DNA of 64,000 nt from Deltaproteobacteria bacterium. Lineage in GTDB: Bacteria; Myxococcota_A; Polyangia; Nannocystales; Nannocystaceae. The translations under genes were made by a program, and so were the position numbers. The stretch's first letter is position 1, and every line of letters starts with the position of its first letter. The notes under the pieces were generated by a model. The model made no database searches, was not told where the DNA came from, and saw only the letters and a list, made by a program, of their open reading frames with translations. Below, piece by piece: positions 26,926 to 35,182 of this stretch. The stretch covers positions 248,001 to 312,000 of the forward strand of contig JADJEE010000001.1 in assembly GCA_016709225.1 (NCBI GenBank). Reading direction: 5' to 3'.

Positions 26926-27807
26926 TCAGATGAACGAGGGTAGCCGCGGGGTCGGCGTGTTGGCCAGTCGGCGGTGCCACAGCTGCGCGCCGATGAACTC
27001 CTCGTCGCGCGTGACGTGGTCGGTGAGGCGCGCGGTGACCTTGAAGCCCAGCTCGGCGTAGACCTGGTTGGACAGCGGCGAGTCGACGGCGCACAGCGAG
27101 AACACCGAGGCGGTCTCGACCTTGAGCAGCTCGTCGAGCAGCGCGCGCACGCAGAACGCGAGCACCGGCACGTCGACGTCCTTGTCGGGCGGCGTCAGCA
27201 TGTCGACCTTCGCGTGGCCGAACGAGCTGTCGGTCTCCGCACCGACCCAGTACTCTTTCTTGCCCATCTTCGCGACCAGCCCGATGTCGGGGTGGAAGGT
27301 GCCGCGGCGAAACGGCGCGTACATGGCCGACTCCGCCAGCGAGCCAGCGACCGACTGCAGTCGACGACCATCCGAGATGACCTCCGAGGTCATCCCGCGC
27401 GGCTTGGCCGGCACCTTCTCCTTCGAGTGTGCGCTCGGGGCCACCAGCTTCGGCGCGCCGCCCTGGATCGGCTCGCCGTCGTCGGTGTAGACGCGGCTCA
27501 TGATGTACGCGTCGGCGGTGCGGAAGTAACCTGGGATCGCGCCTTCGCGGGAGAAGCCGACCGAGCGCCAGCTCTTGCTGTCCTGCTTCTCGACCACCGT
27601 GAAGACCTTGCGCAGGCCCTCGGTCCGCGCGATGCGATCGAAGAAGTCGCGCTTCTGCTGGTAGTTGCCCACGCGGTAGTCGAACACGCGCAGGTTGTGA
27701 TGCCGCCGGTTCAGCAGGAAGCAGAAGTCGATGTCCCCCTTGCGGTAGTAGATCTCTTCGACGGGTTCTTCCGTGGCGTGTGCGCTTGCGGCCTGATCAG
27801 CAACCAT
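26926..27807 (-). CDS. AblB-like (beta-lysine) N-acetyltransferase
   Basis: Acetyltransferase of 293 aa. The first half has a strand-rich non-canonical domain with VGFSREGAIPGYFRTADAYIM (about 125-145). The second half is a GNAT domain whose end reads VDSPLSNQVYAELGF and ARLTDHV. This two-part plan matches the putative beta-lysine N6-acetyltransferases (AblB), which make the osmolyte N-epsilon-acetyl-beta-lysine. The usual partner, lysine 2,3-aminomutase (ablA), is not adjacent, so the substrate may differ. The ATG at 27807 has GAGG 7 bases upstream. A 30-bp inverted repeat lies about 100 bp before it. Confidence 0.65.
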   Translation of the reverse strand: MVADQAASAHATEEPVEEIYYRKGDIDFCFLLNRRHHNLRVFDYRVGNYQQKRDFFDRIARTEGLRKVFTVVEKQDSKSWRSVGFSREGAIPGYFRTADAYIMSRVYTDDGEPIQGGAPKLVAPSAHSKEKVPAKPRGMTSEVISDGRRLQSVAGSLAESAMYAPFRRGTFHPDIGLVAKMGKKEYWVGAETDSSFGHAKVDMLTPPDKDVDVPVLAFCVRALLDELLKVETASVFSLCAVDSPLSNQVYAELGFKVTARLTDHVTRDEEFIGAQLWHRRLANTPTPRLPSFI

Positions 27808-27908
27808 GTTCGTACCTCGGAGCGCGGCTTCGAACCCCGCTCGGAACGCCCGGCTCGCGAAGAGTCGGGTCGGCGCGGTCGCGGCGGCTGACCACCGTGG
27901 CGGACTCA

Positions 27909-27938
27909 CATAAACCCTCGGAACTACATAGGTTTATG
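27909..27938. promoter_or_regulatory. Inverted repeat in an AT-rich divergent promoter region
   Basis: CATAAACC and GGTTTATG form perfect 8-bp arms separated by 14 bases. They lie in the least GC-rich stretch between the acetyltransferase gene (start 27807) and the divergent PQQ-propeller gene. Spacing and symmetry suit a dimeric repressor or activator site; a terminator is less likely because no gene ends here. Confidence 0.45.
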
Positions 27939-28025
27939 CCTGATTGAGCCCTCGACCGTTCCGTACGACTACCACCTACAGAATTGGAAGTCAAAGGCCG
28001 TTTTCTTCAGAATGGACCGCCCAGC

Positions 28026-28244
28026 GTGCAGGATATCCCACCTTTGGTTGCAGCTCGATCCACCCCGAGGCGGCGCACCCGCCGGCTCCGTGTCGGGGCC
28101 GTCGCCGCGGCATTGCTGGCGTGCCGCCCGAGCGGCCCCGGAAACACCGATTCGGGCTGCCGCAGCGATCGCGACTGTGGTGACGGCCAGCGTTGCGAAC
28201 GTGGAGCCTGCGTCACGTCGAGCATCCCCTGCCGGCGTGAGTGA
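28026..28244 (+). pseudogene. Lipoprotein leader and Cys-rich module, out of frame with the propeller
   Basis: A 72-codon open frame from a GTG; a TTG at 27984 is in the same frame. It reads as the start of a myxobacterial lipoprotein: an Arg-rich n-region, the hydrophobic VGAVAAALLAC with lipobox, then CRSDRDCGDGQRCERGACV, the familiar Cys module that often precedes PQQ propellers. It stops at 28242, eight bases into the next frame. The propeller frame that follows has no export signal of its own, so I believe these are one gene split by a +1 shift, from a real mutation or a base-calling error. Confidence 0.55.
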
Positions 28245-29289
28245 AGCCGCGGCCGGCCCAACGGCCACGCCTCGACTGCGCTGGCAGGTCGACGTGGGCG
28301 CGGTCGTGACCGCGCGCCCGCTGCTGCTGGCCGCCGCCGGCGCGCCCGTGCAGGTGGTCGTCGCCAGCCACGCCGGGCGGGTGCTGGCGCTCGCGACCGA
28401 CGATGGCGCGACCGTCTTCGAGGCGTGGCTCGACGGCATCGTGTGGTCGTCGCCCGCGCTCGATCCCGACGATCGCATCTGGGTGGGGGCCGACGACGAT
28501 GTGCTCTACGCCCTCGATCGCACGGGCGCGGTGCTCCAGCGCGTGCGCCTGGGCAGCTGCGATCCCCCGCGCGCGCGCGGGCCCGAGGGCGTGCGCTGCG
28601 ACGTCGACGGCGGGCCCACCGTGATGCCCGATGGCGATCTGTTGGTGGGGGCCGACGGGGTCTATCGGCTGTCGCGTGCGGGCGCGGTGCGCTGGCACTC
28701 GCCCGCCGACGGCGTCGCGCGCCACGTCGGCACTGCGCCGCTGGTGACCGGCGGTCGCGTGGTGTTCGGCGGCTACGACGGCAACCTGACCGCGCTCGCC
28801 GAGGACGGCACGCCGGCGTGGGTGTTGCCGATCGGCGCCGACGTCGACGGTGATCCGATCGCGGGCGTGACCGGTGACATCTACGCCGGTGCCGACGACG
28901 GCAAGCTATGGGCGGTGTCACCCGAGGGCGCCGCGCGGTGGAGCTTCGCGACCAAGGCTCCGATCATCGCGGCCGTCGCGATCGCACCCGATGGTCATGT
29001 GCTGGTGCCGTCGACCGACGGCACGCTCTACGCACTCACGCCCGGTGGCGCGCTGGCGTGGTCGTTCACGACCGGCGGTGCGCTCGCGGCCACGCCCACG
29101 CTCGATCGCGCAGGGCACGTCTACGTCGGCAGCCGCGACGATCGCCTCTACGCGCTGACGCCGGCCGGCAAGCCGATGTGGTCGCTCGAATTCCCCGGTG
29201 ACCTCGACGCCCCGGTGGTGGTCACGCCCGCCGGCTGGTTGATCGTCGTGGGCGACGACGGCTACGTGCGCGCCCTGTCCGAGCCATGA
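28237..29289 (+). CDS. PQQ-like beta-propeller protein (body)
   Basis: About 350 residues of repeated beta-propeller blades of the PQQ/WD type. Typical blade ends are WVGADDDVLYALDRTGAVLQ, VFGGYDGNLTALAEDGTPAW, YAGADDGKLWAVSPEGAARW, LVPSTDGTLYALTPGGALAW and YVGSRDDRLYALTPAGKPMW. At least seven blades can be counted. The frame is open further upstream (to 28012), but that part lacks a signal peptide. The GTG at 28237 overlaps the stop of the lipoprotein leader. Function is probably a structural or binding surface protein; no PQQ-enzyme active site was recognised. Confidence 0.8.
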   Translation: MSEAAAGPTATPRLRWQVDVGAVVTARPLLLAAAGAPVQVVVASHAGRVLALATDDGATVFEAWLDGIVWSSPALDPDDRIWVGADDDVLYALDRTGAVLQRVRLGSCDPPRARGPEGVRCDVDGGPTVMPDGDLLVGADGVYRLSRAGAVRWHSPADGVARHVGTAPLVTGGRVVFGGYDGNLTALAEDGTPAWVLPIGADVDGDPIAGVTGDIYAGADDGKLWAVSPEGAARWSFATKAPIIAAVAIAPDGHVLVPSTDGTLYALTPGGALAWSFTTGGALAATPTLDRAGHVYVGSRDDRLYALTPAGKPMWSLEFPGDLDAPVVVTPAGWLIVVGDDGYVRALSEP

Positions 29290-29342
29290 CGATCGCGGCC
29301 GCGAAAATGCGGTAGCGTGCGCCTCGGAAACCGACGAGCACA

Positions 29343-31808
29343 TTGGCGCGACGAAAACAGCAACGACGAGAGAAGGCCAAGCGCAGCAAGACGCGCGCGG
29401 CCAAGACCAGCACGGCCGCGATCGCGGCCGCGGCGAGCAAGGGCGCACGCAACCGCCGGCACAAGGGCGGCGCGACGCAGCCCGGCCGCAGCGAGGGAGC
29501 GCCTGCGACCCGCGAAGGCGCCGCGACCAGCCGCGCAGGTGGCACCCGCGACGCCGTCGCGACCACGCCGGCGGTGACCCCGGGGCGGCGCGGCGACGCG
29601 GCCCGCACCCGCGATGCGGCCGCAGGGCAGGGCCGTCGCAGCGGTCGCGACGGGGCCGCGCCCAGCGAGGCCGGGCGCGCTGAGGCCGGGCGCGGGCGCG
29701 GTGAGACCGGGCGCGGGCGCGGTGAGACCGGGCGCGGACGCGGTGGGACCGGGCGCGGGCCCGCGGACGCCGGCCGCGGTCGTGGCCGCGGCGACGAGCC
29801 CCGCCGTGCGCACGTGGTGGTCGACGCCGCTCGCAGCGATGGCGCCGATGTGCCGCCGCAGACGGTCCGTTGTCGTCTGTCGCTGCACCCGCAGGCGTTC
29901 GGCTTCGCCGAGCGCGAGGATCGCAGCGGCACGATCTTCATCCCCGCCGCCAACCGTCGCGGCGCGATGGATGGCGACACCGTGCTGGTGTCGCACTGGC
30001 CGGCCGAGCGCGGCGACGAGGGCGTGGTGCGCTCGGTGGTCTCGCGCCAGCGCACGCGCCTGAGCGGCCTGCTCCGGCGCCAACGCGGCCGGCTGACCCT
30101 GCAACCCGACGACCCGCGCGTGGTCGATGCGGTCGAGGTGGTCGGCGAGCTGCCCCCCGACGCGCTCGACATGACGGTGTTGGCCGACATCGTCGAGTAT
30201 CCGAGCACGCACGGCGAGCGCATCCTCGTGACGATCGATCGGGTGCTCGGCGTGCCCGGTCGTTTGGCCACCGAGACCATCAAGATCCTGCTCGAGCATG
30301 GTGTCGATCCCGAGTTCTCGCCGGCGCTGCTGGCCGCGGCCGAGCAGGTGCCGACCGAGGTCACCGCCGCCGACCATGTCGGCCGCGCCGATCTGCGCGC
30401 GCTGCCGTTCATGACCATCGACCCGCCCGACGCGCGCGACTTCGACGATGCGGTCTGCATCGAGCGCATCGGCAAGGACGGCGTGCGGCTGCACGTCGCG
30501 GTCGCCGACGTCTCGTACTACGTGCGCGAGGGCGACGTGTTCGACACCGAGGCGGCGCTGCGCTGTTTCAGCTGCTACCTGCCCGACCGCGCGGTACCCA
30601 TGTTGCCGCCGTCGCTGTCGAGCCACATCTGTTCGTTGGTGCCCGACCAGGACCGCCTCGCGATGGTGGTGTCGATGGATGTCGACGAGCGCGGGCACGT
30701 CGAGGATGCCGCGATCGCAGCGTCCGTCATCCGCAGTCGCGCGCGGCTCAGTTACGAGCAGGCCGCCGAGATGCTCGAGCACGAGGTCGGCGCGCCCGAG
30801 GTCCGTGCCCGCGTGATCGAGCTGCGCGAGGTCGCCGACCGCCTCCGCAAGGCTCGCATGCGCCGCGGCGCCATCGAGCTCAACCTGCCCGAGGTCAAGG
30901 TCAAGCTCGACCAGGACGACCCCGAGCGCGTGCGATCGGTCGAGCACTCGCGCGCGCGCCCCGAGATCGCGCGGGCCTACAACCTCATCGAAGAACTCAT
31001 GCTCGCGGCCAACGAGTCGGTCGCGCGGGTGGCCGCGCGCGTGCGCTTGCCGGTGCTGTACCGCGTGCACGCCAACCCCGACGAGGAACGCGTCGAGCGC
31101 TTCTGCGCGATCGCAGGGCTGCTGGGCGTCGAGGTCGATCCCGAGGCGCTGCGCTCGCCCAAGGCGATGCAGACCTTCCTGCGCAAGCTCGCCAAGCACC
31201 CGCGTCGCCAGGCCATCCACGGCCTGTTGCTGCGCGCGCTGGCGCAGGCCGAGTACGCGACCGCCAACGTCGGCCACTTCGCGCTGGCGTCGGGCGCGTA
31301 CCTGCACTTCACCTCGCCGATCCGCCGCTACGCCGATCTCGTCGATCATCGCGTGCTCAAGGCCCACCTCGCGCGGGTCGGCGGCCACGCGGGCGCCGAG
31401 CCGGTGCCGCGCATGCCCGAGCGCCACGTCGCCAACGCGATCGCGCACCGGGCCAGCGAGCGCGAGCGGGCGGTCGCGCAGGCCGAGCGCGACGCGAAGG
31501 CGTTGCTGTGCGCCGCGTTCATGCGCGACCGCATCGGCGATCGCTTCGAGGGCAGCGTGACCGGCATGTCGAACGCGGGCGCCTTCGTCAACCTCGACGA
31601 GCCGCCGGTCGACGGCATGATCCGCCGCACCGCGCTCGAGCGGGAGACCCGCGAGAGCTTCGAGGTCGACGAATTGGTCGCGCGCATGGTCGGCGACCGC
31701 AGCGGCATGAGCATCGCGATCGGCGACCGCGTAATCGTCGAGCTGGTCGACGCCAGCATCGCGCGGCGGCAGCTGGAGTTCGCGCTCATCCGCAAGCTCG
31801 CCACCTAG
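29343..31808 (+). CDS. rnr: Ribonuclease R with Arg/Gly-rich N-terminal tail
   Basis: 3'-5' exoribonuclease of the RNB family, 821 aa, TTG start. Residues 1-155 form a basic disordered tail: a Lys/Arg-rich opening (RRKQQRREKAKRSK) and an RG-repeat tract at 111-150. Cold-shock-like domains follow (about 175-300). The RNB catalytic core has DPPDARDFDDAV (metal-binding aspartates) and HFTSPIRRYADLVDHR. A C-terminal S1 domain begins DRFEGSVTGMSNAGAFVNL. The usual Lys-rich C-terminal tail is missing, so the basic region seems moved to the front. It degrades structured RNA, including tmRNA-tagged messages in other bacteria. Confidence 0.93.
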   Translation: MARRKQQRREKAKRSKTRAAKTSTAAIAAAASKGARNRRHKGGATQPGRSEGAPATREGAATSRAGGTRDAVATTPAVTPGRRGDAARTRDAAAGQGRRSGRDGAAPSEAGRAEAGRGRGETGRGRGETGRGRGGTGRGPADAGRGRGRGDEPRRAHVVVDAARSDGADVPPQTVRCRLSLHPQAFGFAEREDRSGTIFIPAANRRGAMDGDTVLVSHWPAERGDEGVVRSVVSRQRTRLSGLLRRQRGRLTLQPDDPRVVDAVEVVGELPPDALDMTVLADIVEYPSTHGERILVTIDRVLGVPGRLATETIKILLEHGVDPEFSPALLAAAEQVPTEVTAADHVGRADLRALPFMTIDPPDARDFDDAVCIERIGKDGVRLHVAVADVSYYVREGDVFDTEAALRCFSCYLPDRAVPMLPPSLSSHICSLVPDQDRLAMVVSMDVDERGHVEDAAIAASVIRSRARLSYEQAAEMLEHEVGAPEVRARVIELREVADRLRKARMRRGAIELNLPEVKVKLDQDDPERVRSVEHSRARPEIARAYNLIEELMLAANESVARVAARVRLPVLYRVHANPDEERVERFCAIAGLLGVEVDPEALRSPKAMQTFLRKLAKHPRRQAIHGLLLRALAQAEYATANVGHFALASGAYLHFTSPIRRYADLVDHRVLKAHLARVGGHAGAEPVPRMPERHVANAIAHRASERERAVAQAERDAKALLCAAFMRDRIGDRFEGSVTGMSNAGAFVNLDEPPVDGMIRRTALERETRESFEVDELVARMVGDRSGMSIAIGDRVIVELVDASIARRQLEFALIRKLAT
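29691..29756 (+). repeat. 21-bp in-frame tandem repeat in rnr
   Basis: About three imperfect copies of a 21-base unit encode the heptapeptide TGRGRGE (last copy changed to TGRGRGG). It is GC-only apart from a few A/T positions. The repeat keeps the frame, so copy-number change would lengthen the RG tail by 7 residues per unit. Confidence 0.7.
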
Positions 31809-31832
31809 ACGGCCGAAGCGGGCGAAGGACGC

Positions 31833-33368
31833 GTGGCGGGGCTTCCGACAGCGTGGGCGCGAGTGCGGCGGGAGCCGGCGCTGGCGCTGGCGCTGGTCGC
31901 GTTCGTGCTGGCGCTGGTGCTCGGCAGCATCGGCGTGGCCGAGGCGAGCCTGTGGCTCGACGAGACCTTCTCGGTGTTCGACGCCCGCCGCTCGCTCGCG
32001 GACATCTTCGCGATGCGCGGTGAGGCCTTCGGCGGCGCCCACCATCCGCCCGGGTACTTCGTGCTGCTCAAGGCCACGATCGCGGTGTGCGGCGTCGCGG
32101 AGCCGTGCGTGCGTGCGCCGTCGATCGTCGGCAACGCCGTGCTCGCCGCGGTCTTGGTGCTGCTCGGCGCACGCGGCTTCGGCACGGTCGCGGGCGCAGC
32201 GGCGGGACTGTCGTGGGCAGCGATGCCGTATGCGATCAAGTACGCCCAGCAGGCGCGCCAGTACGGGCTGCTGGCGCTGATGGCCGCGCTCGCGCTGCTG
32301 CTCGCGGCGCAGGCGTTGCAGCTGGGGCGGCACGCGCCCGCGCAGCCGCCTCGCCGCCGCACCTTCGTGGCGCTGGGGTTGGTGGCTGCGGGGGCGCTGT
32401 GGCTGCATCTCTTCGCGCTGCCGTTCCTCGGTGCGCTCGCGCTGTGGTGCGCGTCGTGGCACCTCGTGCAGCGTCGACACGGCCGCGCCCCATCACCGCG
32501 CGCGTGGTTGCTGTGCCTCGGCGTGGCGGCGCTGGCCAGCGCGCCGCTGCTGCCGGGCCTCGTGCGCGTGTGGCTGACCGACGGGGGCGGGCAGCTGAGC
32601 TCGCGCGCGGGTCCGGTGGAGAACGCCCGCGAGCTGCTCATCGATCTGTGGAGCTTCGGCCTCGACACGCCGCACGTCGTGCTGCTGGCGGCGCTGGCGT
32701 GCCTGCCGGGCCCGTGGTCTCGCCGCGGGCTCGCGCTCGGCCTGGCCGCGCTGGCGGTGCTGCCCATGACGGTGGTGCTCGTGCGCAACCCCGAGCACTT
32801 CGTGACGCTGCGCTACTTCATGATGTCGCTGGTGCCGATCGCGGTGCTGCTCGGTGCCGGCGTCGCGGCGGCGTTCGAGCTGGCCGAGCGCGCGCGCACG
32901 CGATGGCTGCCACGGTTGCCGCGTTGGTCCGCCGCGTTGGTTGCCGCGATCGCGATCGCACCCTCCGCGGTGGCGATCGAGCGGCTGGCGATCCCGGCGC
33001 TGCGCAAGCAGTATGCGACCGCCGGCTACGAGCCGTGGCGTGGCGTGGCCGCGACGATCGCCGCCGAGGCCCAGCCCGGCGACGTCACCGTGGTGGTGCC
33101 GCACGCGCTGGTGCGGTTCCCCTTCGAGGTCTATCCGCTGCCGACCGTCGTGCTCGATGGCGCGTCGCCGACGTTGCTCGACGAGCTGGCCCGACTCGCG
33201 CCCGCGCGCGTGTTCGTGGTCAGCTCGCACATCGATCGCCCGGAGCGGGTCGCGGCGCGGCGACAGGCGCTGCGCACGCTGGCGCGCGGCGGGTATGTCC
33301 GACGCGATCCCGCGAACTCGCCCCGGCAGCCCGCGATCGAGCTGCTGGGATACATCGCGCGGCAGTAG
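31833..33368 (+). CDS. GT39/ArnT-like integral membrane glycosyltransferase
   Basis: Polytopic protein of 511 aa with about 10-11 spans and the GT-C signature. After the first span, the first outer loop begins LWLDETFSVFDARRSL (the conserved Asp-Glu). It is followed by HHPPGYFVLLK and, at the next loop, YAIKYAQQARQYGLLA, as in dolichyl/undecaprenyl-phosphate-sugar-dependent transferases. The C-terminal ~120 residues form a periplasmic soluble domain (ERLAIPALRKQY...). GTG start; AAGGA lies close before it. It begins 24 bases after rnr. The acceptor is unknown; a secreted-polysaccharide role would fit the GH114 gene nearby. Confidence 0.82.
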   Translation: MAGLPTAWARVRREPALALALVAFVLALVLGSIGVAEASLWLDETFSVFDARRSLADIFAMRGEAFGGAHHPPGYFVLLKATIAVCGVAEPCVRAPSIVGNAVLAAVLVLLGARGFGTVAGAAAGLSWAAMPYAIKYAQQARQYGLLALMAALALLLAAQALQLGRHAPAQPPRRRTFVALGLVAAGALWLHLFALPFLGALALWCASWHLVQRRHGRAPSPRAWLLCLGVAALASAPLLPGLVRVWLTDGGGQLSSRAGPVENARELLIDLWSFGLDTPHVVLLAALACLPGPWSRRGLALGLAALAVLPMTVVLVRNPEHFVTLRYFMMSLVPIAVLLGAGVAAAFELAERARTRWLPRLPRWSAALVAAIAIAPSAVAIERLAIPALRKQYATAGYEPWRGVAATIAAEAQPGDVTVVVPHALVRFPFEVYPLPTVVLDGASPTLLDELARLAPARVFVVSSHIDRPERVAARRQALRTLARGGYVRRDPANSPRQPAIELLGYIARQ

Positions 33369-33420
33369 TGTTGCGATCGCCACGGCCGTGGGCCTACGAT
33401 CGACGCTGGGTTGGCTCGAG

Positions 33421-34335
33421 ATGTCGGCGACGCTGCTCACCTTCGCGTTCGTGCTCGCGGCTCCGCCGGCGCCGCGGCTGTCGCCGGGCTCCCGTGGTGA
33501 GCTCGGCGGCGCCCAGCCGAGCGACCTGCATCGCCGCGTCGACGGCAGCTACGAGCATCGCGATCGCGATGCCGGCTTCGCGGCCACGGTCCACCCCGAC
33601 GGCCGCGTGACGTTCCGACCGCTGGTGCCCTTCGAGTTCCGACGCCCAACGATCCTCGGCTACGAGATCGGCGGCGGCAAGGCGCCCAACCCCGACGAGC
33701 GCTTCAACGCGGTCTCGAACACGCTCGTGCACCGGGGCTCGAGCGCGGACAGCAAGCACGATCCCATCGTCAACTGGGGACCCTACGGTGCGCCACCGAT
33801 CCTCGCGACCGTCGGTGGTCGCTTCGGTGGGCTCGCGGATCTGCTGCTGCACTCCAAGGGCGCCAAGGCCAAGCGCGACTTCCTCGAGCGCACGCGCGCG
33901 CTGCGGGAACAGCTCGCGGCCGAGCATCGCCGCGGTCTCGAGCGCGAGGCCATCGCCGACCTCGGCGAGGTGCTGCGGGCGATCTGGGCCGATCGGAGCC
34001 GCTCCGCGGCGCAGCGACGCGCCGCCATCTTGGCGCGCTGGGCCGATTGCCTCGAGCTCGACGCCGACGCCAGCGACGACGAGCGCGCCCGCGCGCAGGG
34101 CTGTGCGAAGGCGCGGCGGGTCATCGAGGCGTTCGTGCGCCGCGAGCTGCCGCGCGGCCGCGCCGAGGCGTTCACGGCCGCCGAGCTCGAGCGGTTCAAC
34201 GTCGGTCGCAGCCTGCGCTTCGAGCCCTATCGCCTGCGCGAGGCGGTCGAGGCCGCCCAGGCCGCGAGCGATGGGGCGCAGGCGGCCGCCCCCGACGGCG
34301 TCGCGCGGGCCGACGAGGATGGGGCGCCACCGTGA
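33421..34335 (+). CDS. Exported protein of unknown function, coupled to GH114 lipoprotein
   Basis: A 304-aa protein with a short signal peptide (LLTFAFVLAAPPAP). The mature part has a beta-rich segment (FAATVHPDGRVTFRPLVPFEF, then PTILGYEIGGG). A long Arg/Glu/Ala-rich helical region follows (residues 140-270: RTRALREQLAAEHRRGLERE) with two cysteines (CLELDADASDDERARAQGC). I do not recognise a family. Its TGA overlaps the GTG of the next gene, a GH114-type lipoprotein, so the two are made together and both exported. Confidence 0.68.
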   Translation: MSATLLTFAFVLAAPPAPRLSPGSRGELGGAQPSDLHRRVDGSYEHRDRDAGFAATVHPDGRVTFRPLVPFEFRRPTILGYEIGGGKAPNPDERFNAVSNTLVHRGSSADSKHDPIVNWGPYGAPPILATVGGRFGGLADLLLHSKGAKAKRDFLERTRALREQLAAEHRRGLEREAIADLGEVLRAIWADRSRSAAQRRAAILARWADCLELDADASDDERARAQGCAKARRVIEAFVRRELPRGRAEAFTAAELERFNVGRSLRFEPYRLREAVEAAQAASDGAQAAAPDGVARADEDGAPP

Positions 34336-35153
34336 CGCGCGTCGCCGTCGCACTGGCGTCGCTGCTGCTCGCCTGCGGCGGGCCCGGCCTCGATCCGAAC
34401 GTCGAGCCGGTGACCGAGGGCGAGTGGGTGCGGCCCGATCGCAGCACCACCTGGCAGTGGCAGCTCGACGGCACCATCGACACCGCCTACGACGTCCAGC
34501 TCTACGACGTCGATCTCTTCGAGACGCCGCAGGCCACCATCGACGCCCTGCACGAGCAGGGCCGCACGGTCATCTGCTACTTCTCGGCCGGCTCGTCGGA
34601 GACCTATCGGCCCGACTACGATCGCTTCACCGGGCGCGACAAGGGCTGGAAGCTCGATGGCTGGGCCGGTGAGCGCTGGCTCGACGTGCGCTCGCCCAAT
34701 GTGCTTGCCATCATGCTCGATCGGCTCGACCTCGCGGTCGACAAGCGTTGCGACGGCGTCGAGCCCGACAACATGGACGGCTTCCTCAATCGCACGGGTT
34801 TTCGGCTGAGCGCCGACAACCAGCTCGGCTACAACCGCAGGCTCGCCAACGAGGCCCACGAGCGCGGGCTGGCGATCGCGCTCAAGAACGAGGGCGATCA
34901 GGCGCGCGAGCTGGTCGACTACTACGACTTCAGCCTCAACGAAGAGTGTCACCACTACGACGAGTGCGGGCAGCTGCAGCCGTTCCTCGACGCCGACAAA
35001 CCGATCTTGAACGTCGAGTATCCCGGCAGCGAGGCCAAGGCGCTCGCGCGCGAGGACGAGCTGTGCGCGCGGGCGCAGGCGGCGGGCACCACCACGCTGT
35101 TGATGCCGCTCGAGCTCGACGATCGCTTCCGCGTGGCCTGCGACGGCGACTAG
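34332..35153 (+). CDS. GH114-type (endo-alpha-1,4-polygalactosaminidase-like) lipoprotein
   Basis: Lipoprotein of 273 aa: VAVALASLLLAC signal and lipobox, then a TIM-barrel of the glycoside-hydrolase 114 (TM1410/PelA-like) superfamily. Diagnostic pieces are TTWQWQLDGTIDTAYDVQLYD, VICYFSAGSSETYRPDYDRF, and DGVEPDNMDGFLNRTGF with the catalytic-type aspartate/glutamate pair. Further along is ALKNEGDQARELVDYYDFSLNEEC in parts. Family members hydrolyse alpha-1,4-linked galactosamine polymers such as fungal or Pel exopolysaccharide. GTG start inside the upstream stop (GTGA). It is likely surface-exposed, acting on its own matrix or on prey polysaccharide. Confidence 0.85.
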   Translation: MTRVAVALASLLLACGGPGLDPNVEPVTEGEWVRPDRSTTWQWQLDGTIDTAYDVQLYDVDLFETPQATIDALHEQGRTVICYFSAGSSETYRPDYDRFTGRDKGWKLDGWAGERWLDVRSPNVLAIMLDRLDLAVDKRCDGVEPDNMDGFLNRTGFRLSADNQLGYNRRLANEAHERGLAIALKNEGDQARELVDYYDFSLNEECHHYDECGQLQPFLDADKPILNVEYPGSEAKALAREDELCARAQAAGTTTLLMPLELDDRFRVACDGD

Positions 35154-35182
35154 TACTGCATCACAATCCCTGTGGCGAGGTA

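Noticed and set aside
29262..32480. Very long antisense open frame (1072 codons) opposite rnr
   Set aside because: It mirrors the GC-rich codons of RNase R; the composition is Arg/Gln/His/Ala-rich without domains, while the sense strand encodes a complete enzyme.
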